Positions 57,789 through 64,000 of a DNA stretch of 64,000 bases are shown here, piece by piece. The DNA is taken from the NCBI GenBank assembly GCA_947630765.1, contig CANRIX010000003.1, forward strand, positions 1 through 64,000. The letters are read 5' to 3'. The stretch comes from an uncultured Clostridia bacterium (GTDB lineage Bacteria; Bacillota; Clostridia; Oscillospirales; CAG-382). Under the pieces are notes generated by a model, which saw nothing but the letters and a program-made list of their open reading frames with translations, had not been told where the DNA came from and searched no databases. Both the position numbers and the translations under genes were made by a program. Within the stretch, counting starts at the first letter, position 1, and the number at the start of each line of letters is the position of its first letter.

Positions 57789-59000
57789 TCACTTTTCGCC
57801 GCTTTCACCCCAATACGACGCCGCCAAACGTCGGAACGCCGGCAGGGAGCGGCGAATCTGCTCGGTGGAGACGCAGTAGGACACCCGGACGTACCCTTCG
57901 CAGCCGAAGCTGTCGGACGGGACCAGCAGCAGCTCGTATGCCCGCGCACGGTCGCAAAACGCGTTCGCGTCCGGCTCCGGCGACTCGACGAACAGATAGA
58001 ACGCACCGTCCGGGCGGACGCAGCGGAAGCCCATTTCGACCAGCGACCCGTACAGCAGATCCCGGTTCCGACGGTAGGCTTCCAGATCCCCGGAAGCCCC
58101 CAGCACACGCGGCAGCATCGCCTGCATCATGCTCGGCGCACAGACGTACCCGAGCGCACGCCCCGCGCCGCACACCGCCGCGTAGACCGCGTCCCGCTCC
58201 GGCATCCGATTGCAGACGGCGATATAGCCGATCCGTTCGCCGGGCAGGGAGAGCGATTTGCTGTAAGAATAGCAGACCAGCGTATGGTCGTAGAGCGACG
58301 TCAGGTACGGGGCTTCCGCGTCCGGGTCGTAGACCAGTTCGCGGTAGGGCTCGTCCGAAAGCAGGTAGATCGGGCGTCCGTACTGCGCCGAACGCTCGCG
58401 CAGCAGGTCGCAGAGGGTGTGCAGGGTGTGCGGCGTCAGCAGGGCGCCGGTCGGGTTGTTGGGGGAATTGACGATGATCGCCTTGGTTTTGGGGTTCAAA
58501 ATCGCACGCAGGGCGGGAAAGTCGATCTGGAAAGCGGTTTTTTCGGCGGGAACCACCCGGACGACCGCGCCCGCCTGCTCCGCAAAGACCCGGTATTCCG
58601 GGAAAAACGGCGCGATAACGACGACCTCGTCGCCCGGTTCGACCAGCGCGTGCAGGGAAACGGTCAGCGACGCCGCCGCGCCGCAAGTCAAGTACAGGTC
58701 GTCCTTGCCGATCCCGATTTCTTCGCCGAAACGACGGTGCAGGTCGTCGGCGATGGCGCTTCGCGCCGCTTCCGCGCCTTGGGCGGACGTGTAGCCGTGC
58801 AGGGCGACCGGGTCGCCGTCCAGCAGGGTGCGCAGGGCGTTCCCGACCTCCGCCGGGGCGGGCACGCTCGGGTTGCCGAGGCTGAAATCAAAGACGTTCT
58901 CCCTGCCGATCTCCGCGGCACGGCGGTTGCCGTATTCAAAAGTTTCGCGGATCACGGAGCGGACTTCGCCGAGTTTTCGCATGGATTCGTTGACGGACAT
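57789..59000 (-). CDS. PLP-dependent class I/II aminotransferase
   Basis: 'FDFSLGNPSVPAP', 'NSPNNPTGALLT', 'SYSKSLSLPGERIGY'. Confidence 0.95.
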   Translation of the reverse strand: MSVNESMRKLGEVRSVIRETFEYGNRRAAEIGRENVFDFSLGNPSVPAPAEVGNALRTLLDGDPVALHGYTSAQGAEAARSAIADDLHRRFGEEIGIGKDDLYLTCGAAASLTVSLHALVEPGDEVVVIAPFFPEYRVFAEQAGAVVRVVPAEKTAFQIDFPALRAILNPKTKAIIVNSPNNPTGALLTPHTLHTLCDLLRERSAQYGRPIYLLSDEPYRELVYDPDAEAPYLTSLYDHTLVCYSYSKSLSLPGERIGYIAVCNRMPERDAVYAAVCGAGRALGYVCAPSMMQAMLPRVLGASGDLEAYRRNRDLLYGSLVEMGFRCVRPDGAFYLFVESPEPDANAFCDRARAYELLLVPSDSFGCEGYVRVSYCVSTEQIRRSLPAFRRLAASYWGESGEK

Positions 59001-59034
59001 GGCGGTTTCCCCTTTTTTTCCTTATTATATAGGG

Positions 59035-59063
59035 ATTATAGCACGGTTCCTTCCGTTTTGCAA
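59035..59063 (-). promoter_or_regulatory. promoter (TTGCAA-N17-TATAAT), CGTGC extended -10
   Basis: 17 bp spacer upstream of the aminotransferase. Confidence 0.75.
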
Positions 59064-59085
59064 TAATTTTCAAAAAAATATTCGC

Positions 59086-59113
59086 AAAAAGGGGAGGACT
59101 TTCGCCCTCCCCC
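59086..59113 (-). terminator. Rho-independent terminator
   Basis: GGGGAGGgcgaaagtCCTCCCC then TTTTT on the minus strand, downstream of the lipoprotein gene. Confidence 0.8.
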
Positions 59114-59127
59114 TCGGTTTGTCAAAA

Positions 59128-60405
59128 TCAGTTCTTTTCCCGGTAGTTCCGCATATTCTCCAGCAGCAGTGCCACGTCCTCGCGGGTCAGCTCGCCGTCC
59201 GCGTCCAGTAGACCGTCGCGGGCGGACAGAATGCCGGAGGAATCGGCGGACACCAGCGCCGCGCACGCCCACGCCGGGGTGGAGTCCAGATCCGAGAAGG
59301 TCTGCTTGGCGGAAAGCGCCGGGACGTCCAGCAGCGCCGTCGCCATGAACGCGGCGTCCGCCGCCGTGACGGGTTCGTCCGGGCGGAACAGCCCATTTTC
59401 GAGGTGCACCGCGCCCAGTTCGATGCCCTTCCGCAGGAAGCCGCGCTTGCCCGCCGTGAGCGCGTCGTCGTCCGCCGCTTCGCAGTCCGCCGTCGCCGTG
59501 ACGCCGTCCGCCTGCCCGCATGCGCAGAGCATCATGACGAGGCAGTCGATTTTGCTGACCGGCTTTTCCGGCTCAAACAGGTAGCCGTCCGCGCCGGTGC
59601 GGTAGGTCATCACCTCGTCCGCGCAGAGCCGGATCGCCGCGTTATGCGCCGGGGAGCCGGTCATGTCGACGAAGTGCAGCCCGGTCTTGTTCTTTTCGAC
59701 CGAAAACGTGACCGTTTTTTCCGGGGCGGACGCACCGTAGCGGTCGGACGCGACGTAGGAAAAGTCGTCCTTGCCGGTAAATCCCTCGTTCGGGGTGTAG
59801 ACGACGGACGCGCCGTCGAGCGTCAGCGTCCCGTGGCGGGGGTAGACCGTCACGCGGTAGGTCACGCCGTCGCCGTTCGGGTCGGGTGCGGTCAGCGAGG
59901 TGTAGCAGGCGACGGATTCGTAGGTTTCCGCCGTCGCGTCCTCCGCCGCAGGCGGGAAGTTTTCGCCGTCGAGCAGGGCGACCGTGCAGGTCAGCTCGCG
60001 GTTTTCCCAGCCGTCCGCTTTGGCGGTGAAGGTGAAGGTCGCTTCCGCGGGGGCGTTCTCCCCGCCCGACGCCGGAAGGAATTTCAGGTAATCCAGCGAG
60101 GACGCCGGGATGGTCTGTCCGGCGAGGACCGCCGAACCGTTGAGCAGAAGCAGTCCGCTTTCCGCCGCCGGAAGCGAATTGACGACGATGTACTCGGTCC
60201 CTTCCCCGGTCAGGTCGCAGAAATCCGTGCGGCTGAACGCAAGGTCGGCGTATCGCGGTGTGCAGAGCACGAGCGACGTCTGCCCGCGCAGCAGGTCGAG
60301 TGCGGGGGAAAGTGCGGCGGAGGTGCCGGACGTCCCGGTCGGGTCCGTCCCGCAGGCGGACAGGGCGAACGCGGCAAGCAATAGCATACAGATGAACCGT
60401 TTCAC
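59128..60405 (-). CDS. lipoprotein with cadherin/VCBS-like domain and SLH-like repeats
   Basis: GTG start, lipobox 'ALSAC'; 'GTLTLDGASVVYTPNEGFTGKDDFSYVASDRYG'; 'FSDLDSTPAWACAALVSADSSGIL'. Confidence 0.75.
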   Translation of the reverse strand: MKRFICMLLLAAFALSACGTDPTGTSGTSAALSPALDLLRGQTSLVLCTPRYADLAFSRTDFCDLTGEGTEYIVVNSLPAAESGLLLLNGSAVLAGQTIPASSLDYLKFLPASGGENAPAEATFTFTAKADGWENRELTCTVALLDGENFPPAAEDATAETYESVACYTSLTAPDPNGDGVTYRVTVYPRHGTLTLDGASVVYTPNEGFTGKDDFSYVASDRYGASAPEKTVTFSVEKNKTGLHFVDMTGSPAHNAAIRLCADEVMTYRTGADGYLFEPEKPVSKIDCLVMMLCACGQADGVTATADCEAADDDALTAGKRGFLRKGIELGAVHLENGLFRPDEPVTAADAAFMATALLDVPALSAKQTFSDLDSTPAWACAALVSADSSGILSARDGLLDADGELTREDVALLLENMRNYREKN

Positions 60406-60436
60406 AAAAAACACCGTTCCTTTCGAGAACAGCTTA

Positions 60437-60465
60437 TTGCAATTCCAGTCAAAATATGCTATACT
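60437..60465 (+). promoter_or_regulatory. promoter (TTGCAA-N17-TATACT), TATGC extended -10
   Basis: 17 bp spacer upstream of the sirtuin. Confidence 0.75.
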
Positions 60466-60503
60466 CAAAAAAAGTGTGCGAAAAAAGAAAGGCGGGTCCC
60501 ACC

Positions 60504-61253
60504 ATGAAACCGATCACCGACCGCAAAATCGCGTCCGACGCCCTGCGCGACGCCCTCTCCCACGCGACGCATACCGTTTTCTTCGGCGGGGCGGGCGTTT
60601 CCACCGAAAGCGGCATCCCGGATTTTCGGTCCGCCGACGGGCTTTACCGCCGGGAAAGCCGCATTCCGCCCGAGATCATCCTCAGCCGGTCCTTTTTCGA
60701 CGCGTATCCGGCGGATTTCTTCGCGTTCTACCGCGAAAACCTGCTTTCCCCGAACGCCAAGCCCAATCCCGCCCACCTCGCGCTCGCGAAGCTGGAACGG
60801 GAAGGTCGTTTGGACGCGGTCGTGACCCAGAACATCGACGGACTGCACCAGGCGGCGGGCAGCAAACGGGTCTACGAGCTGCACGGCTCGGTCGAACGGA
60901 ACCGCTGTATGCGCTGCGGCAAGCGGTACGGGGTCGAAACGGTCGCCGACCCGTCGTCCGACGTGCCGCGCTGTGCGTGCGGCGGGATCATCAAGCCGGA
61001 CGTCGTGCTGTACGAGGAACCGCTCGACGACGACACGGTGCGCGGTGCGGTCAGAGCGATTGCACGGGCGGACACGCTGCTGGTCGCGGGGACGTCGCTG
61101 CGGGTCTACCCCGCCGCCGGATTGCTGCAATACTTCGCCGGGAAACGGCTGCTCCTCGTCAACTACGACGAAACCGACTGGGACGACCGCGCGACGCTCT
61201 GTATCCGCCGCCCGATCGGCGAACTGCTCGCCGACGCCGTCGGGATTGCGTAA
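60504..61253 (+). CDS. NAD-dependent protein deacylase, sirtuin family
   Basis: '[19 protein letters not shown]', '[24 protein letters not shown]', CxxC zinc pairs. Confidence 0.96.
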   Translation: MKPITDRKIASDALRDALSHATHTVFFGGAGVSTESGIPDFRSADGLYRRESRIPPEIILSRSFFDAYPADFFAFYRENLLSPNAKPNPAHLALAKLEREGRLDAVVTQNIDGLHQAAGSKRVYELHGSVERNRCMRCGKRYGVETVADPSSDVPRCACGGIIKPDVVLYEEPLDDDTVRGAVRAIARADTLLVAGTSLRVYPAAGLLQYFAGKRLLLVNYDETDWDDRATLCIRRPIGELLADAVGIA

Positions 61254-61273
61254 ACGTCCCACCCGAACGAAAA

Positions 61274-61316
61274 AACCGGGGTCCGTACCGTATGCCGTAC
61301 AGATCCCGGTTTCCTT
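61274..61316 (+). terminator. Rho-independent terminator
   Basis: AACCGGG..GTAC..GTAC..CCCGGTT followed by TCCTTT. Confidence 0.6.
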
Positions 61317-61343
61317 TAGTTCCACTCCGAAAGCCCTGTGATT

Positions 61344-61934
61344 TCAAGGCATTCCTGTTTCGATTGTCATCTGTTTCTCCAATGTGAGTACGTTATCCCT
61401 GCGTAAAAACAACTCACCCTTTTCATTTTCATAAAACAACGTCAACATATCCTCGGATGCCCCATATAAGAACAAATCCGGGACCAGATTCTGTAGTTGC
61501 ATCCGTTCTTTATAAGAAGTTTTCGTAAGCAGATTATGACTCCTATCGCATCGCTCTATCCACAGTTTTTGATATGCGCTTTTATCTATGATGCGATTTC
61601 CCAAATGCTTTATATGGGATAACTTGAATCTCTTGCACCAATCAATATCCTCTTTATACAGCATTTGCCCAACTGGATTCGTAACAATCTCATCAGTATC
61701 ATAGACTACCGGCAAAACAAAAACACCGTTTTTGTAAGCAACATATGCCCTTGTATGACCGTCTGTAAGTGTATATGTATCGTTCCCAAAATCATGAACT
61801 GGCAAGGGCTGAAAATCGTTCATATGCCGTGGATCAAACCATTTCGTTACAGATGAGATCTTTTCCGAACTAAGATATATTTGACTAAGACCGAGCAGAT
61901 CAATATTTATCAACTTTATTCCACGGAATTCCAT
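61344..61934 (-). CDS. hypothetical protein with ParB/Srx-like motif, in an AT-rich island
   Basis: 'DTYTLTDGHTRAYVAYKNG'; visibly AT-rich against a GC-rich background. Confidence 0.7.
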   Translation of the reverse strand: MEFRGIKLINIDLLGLSQIYLSSEKISSVTKWFDPRHMNDFQPLPVHDFGNDTYTLTDGHTRAYVAYKNGVFVLPVVYDTDEIVTNPVGQMLYKEDIDWCKRFKLSHIKHLGNRIIDKSAYQKLWIERCDRSHNLLTKTSYKERMQLQNLVPDLFLYGASEDMLTLFYENEKGELFLRRDNVLTLEKQMTIETGMP

Positions 61935-61960
61935 TTTTTCAAATTCCTTTTCTATATTTT

Positions 61961-61980
61961 CCTACCCTATAACGGGTAGG
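61961..61980. repeat. inverted repeat CCTACCC-N6-GGGTAGG
   Basis: Perfect 7-bp arms about 27 bp upstream of the 61934 start. Confidence 0.8.
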
Positions 61981-62030
61981 AACAGTCTAAGATTTTAATA
62001 GATTCAAATCTCGATTTCTATGTTTGCTTG

Positions 62031-63335
62031 TCAAGTCCCGGTTCGCTTTCCCTCGTCTTTTGCGGTCGATTCCGTAAACGTATACTTCATAAGAATCCTT
62101 CCGAACAGCAGGCAGACGGCGATCCCGACGATCCCGAGAAGAAACATGACGAGAGCGGCGCCGGAGCCTTTTCCCACGCCGAAGGCGCCCGCGAGCAGTC
62201 CGTCCGGCTTTGCCCGCGCCATCCACGGTTCGCAAACCTTGTCCACCAGGAACCCGCCGACAAACGTGCCGATCGGAATGGTGAAAAACTGCATCGTGTT
62301 CCGGCAGGAATACACGCGTCCCTGCATTTCCGGCGGAATGGTGCTGCGCAGGATCACGTCGAGGTTCGCGCTCATGATCGGGACGACGGACCAACCGACG
62401 ACCTGGGCGACGCACCACCATACCGGCGTCCGCGCAAACGCGAGGATGAAATTTTCCGTACCCAAAGAAAACAGCATCGTCAGCCAAATGACCCGAATGC
62501 GGTTTTTCGGCGCGGGAAGTACGGTTGCCGCGAGGCTTCCGATCAGCGTCGCGATGCCGGCGCACGACGTGACGATGCCCAGCACCGCTTTTCCGCCGTT
62601 TTCACGGGAAAGCACATAGGGCGGAAGCACCGCGTCAAACGCGGATGCCGCGAAATTCACGCCCGCAAGGAACAGGATCAGCCAAAGCAGCAACCCGTTC
62701 CGGCGCAAATAGGACAAACCGGCTTTCGCGCTCGAAAAAACGGTCTCCTTCGCGCCGTCAACGCGTTGCTTTTCCAGCGGCGGGATCCGCACGAAACCCG
62801 CCAACGCCGCAAACGCCGCCGCGAAGGTCGCAAGGTCCACGGCGATCACGCCGTCCATGCCCGTGGCCGCGTAAAGGGACGTCGCGATGACAGGATGTAA
62901 AATCGTGACGAGCGCGTTTGAAAACGACCGCAGACCGCTCGTCCGCTGATACTGCGCCTTCGGCGTGATCTGCGTCATGGCCACTTCGCCGGCGGGCTGC
63001 TGCACCGTATTCATCAGGCCGCTCACCGCATTCAACGCGTACAGATGGACCGGGCGCAGGGCGTCGATTTTCAGCAGAATCAGAACCAGAACGGTGCATC
63101 CGGCGGCGAACGTGTCGCAGAAAAGCATGGTCCGCTTTTTATCCCATCGGTCGGAAAGCGCCCCGGCAAAAATGCTTGTCAGCACATACGGCGTATAGGA
63201 ACAGATGGACAGAAGCGCCGTTTGCAGGGCCGAGCCGGTCTTTTCGTACAGCCATACCGTCAGCGCGAACCCCGTCATGGCGCTGCCGAGCTGGGAAAGC
63301 GACTGCGTCGACCATAGGATCAAAAAGGGTTTCAT
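62031..63335 (-). CDS. MFS transporter (MefA/enterobactin-exporter-like)
   Basis: 'FLILWSTQSLSQLGSAMTGFALTVWLYEKTGSALQTALL...SIFAGALSDRWDKK'. Confidence 0.94.
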   Translation of the reverse strand: MKPFLILWSTQSLSQLGSAMTGFALTVWLYEKTGSALQTALLSICSYTPYVLTSIFAGALSDRWDKKRTMLFCDTFAAGCTVLVLILLKIDALRPVHLYALNAVSGLMNTVQQPAGEVAMTQITPKAQYQRTSGLRSFSNALVTILHPVIATSLYAATGMDGVIAVDLATFAAAFAALAGFVRIPPLEKQRVDGAKETVFSSAKAGLSYLRRNGLLLWLILFLAGVNFAASAFDAVLPPYVLSRENGGKAVLGIVTSCAGIATLIGSLAATVLPAPKNRIRVIWLTMLFSLGTENFILAFARTPVWWCVAQVVGWSVVPIMSANLDVILRSTIPPEMQGRVYSCRNTMQFFTIPIGTFVGGFLVDKVCEPWMARAKPDGLLAGAFGVGKGSGAALVMFLLGIVGIAVCLLFGRILMKYTFTESTAKDEGKRTGT

Positions 63336-63784
63336 TTTTGATTGTCTGCCGCTTGCAGCCTGCAATGCAGTTCGTACAGGGCGGTTCGGTTTGAATCCCA
63401 TTGACATTTCGACCGTGCTTCGTCATACGGCAGCCAAACGCACGCAGTATGTTCGTGGGACAGCTTGATCTCTTCCGCACAGGCAAAGCCGAACGCATAT
63501 TCCGGCACGACGTAGGTATCCGGCACCCAGCTGCACAGATCCTTTTTCGGGAAACTATCGGTGGGGATGCAGCACATGGATTTCAGCCGCACCATGTTTT
63601 CGGCGTGGATCCCGCTTTCCTCGAAAACCTCACGCACCGCGGCCTGCAGGGGCGTTTCGTCATCTTCGCCGCCGCCGGCAAGGAATTGCCACTGGTCAAA
63701 ATCCGCACGGTGAAAGACGCAGTAAAGGGGGTTCCCGTCCACGATCCGATAGGGGATCGCCAGGATTTGAAACGGCGCTCTCAT
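63332..63784 (-). CDS. NUDIX hydrolase
   Basis: 'GGGEDDETPLQAAVREVFEESGI' Nudix box; ATGA overlap with the MFS gene. Confidence 0.94.
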   Translation of the reverse strand: MRAPFQILAIPYRIVDGNPLYCVFHRADFDQWQFLAGGGEDDETPLQAAVREVFEESGIHAENMVRLKSMCCIPTDSFPKKDLCSWVPDTYVVPEYAFGFACAEEIKLSHEHTACVWLPYDEARSKCQWDSNRTALYELHCRLQAADNQK

Positions 63785-63812
63785 CTTTCCCTCCGTAAAA
63801 TTGATTCCGTAT

Positions 63813-64000
63813 CTATTCCGACGTTTTTGCCTGCGATGCGCGGAAGGAGTCGCCGTTGAACTGGCAGATATGTTCGATCGCCTGCTCCTGCGTCAGCTCG
63901 TCCGCCGAAAGCGCTTCCCCGCTCCCCACGAGACGGCACTGCAGTCCGGCGCTCGCCAGCGCACGGACCTCGTCCGCCGTGAACAGGTAGTAGAACCACC
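63813..64000 (-). CDS. C-terminal fragment of an unidentified CDS truncated by the window edge
   Basis: Minus-strand open frame 'WFYYLFTADEVRALASAGLQCRLVGSGEALSADELTQEQAIEHICQFNGDSFRASQAKTSE*'. Confidence 0.55.
   Translation of the reverse strand, partial: WFYYLFTADEVRALASAGLQCRLVGSGEALSADELTQEQAIEHICQFNGDSFRASQAKTSE

Overview
A 64 kb, GC-rich chromosomal window. The gene families (NfnAB-like and GlpO-like oxidoreductases, DUF6062, YlbF/RicA, BioY, YitT) suggest an anaerobic Clostridia/Oscillospiraceae-type Firmicute; taxonomy is inferred, not tested. Most of it is densely packed housekeeping and metabolic genes: rpe, trkA-trkH, two paired ABC exporters, comEB, rimI-tsaD, nadK and an NfnAB-like pair, a NatAB-like ABC cassette with an E1/rhodanese fusion, bioY, a GlpO-like FAD oxidoreductase triad, tgt-mutL-mutS-ylbF-miaB, a malic enzyme, a tandem-NodB deacetylase, GH2, FkbM methyltransferase, two MATE and two YitT/YczE-like proteins, a sirtuin, MFS and NUDIX. 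I see no rRNA, tRNA, CRISPR array, IS element or intact prophage. The less ordinary signals are: (1) a dispersed ~190-210 bp intergenic element with two near-full copies and one relic, whose stems appear to covary, one copy supplying the C-terminal codons of a DUF1284 gene; (2) an intergenic cluster of six DnaA-box-like 9-mers; (3) a candidate BirA operator over the bioY promoter; (4) an orphan phage-tail-like/beta-propeller-like protein beside an AT-richer, cohesin-like membrane-anchored surface protein; (5) two tiny membrane ORFs flanking a GC-rich multi-hairpin segment; (6) a consensus promoter firing antisense into the deacetylase gene; (7) uniform 17-bp promoter spacing with a TRTGC extended -10. 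Family calls come from reading the translations, not from database searches.
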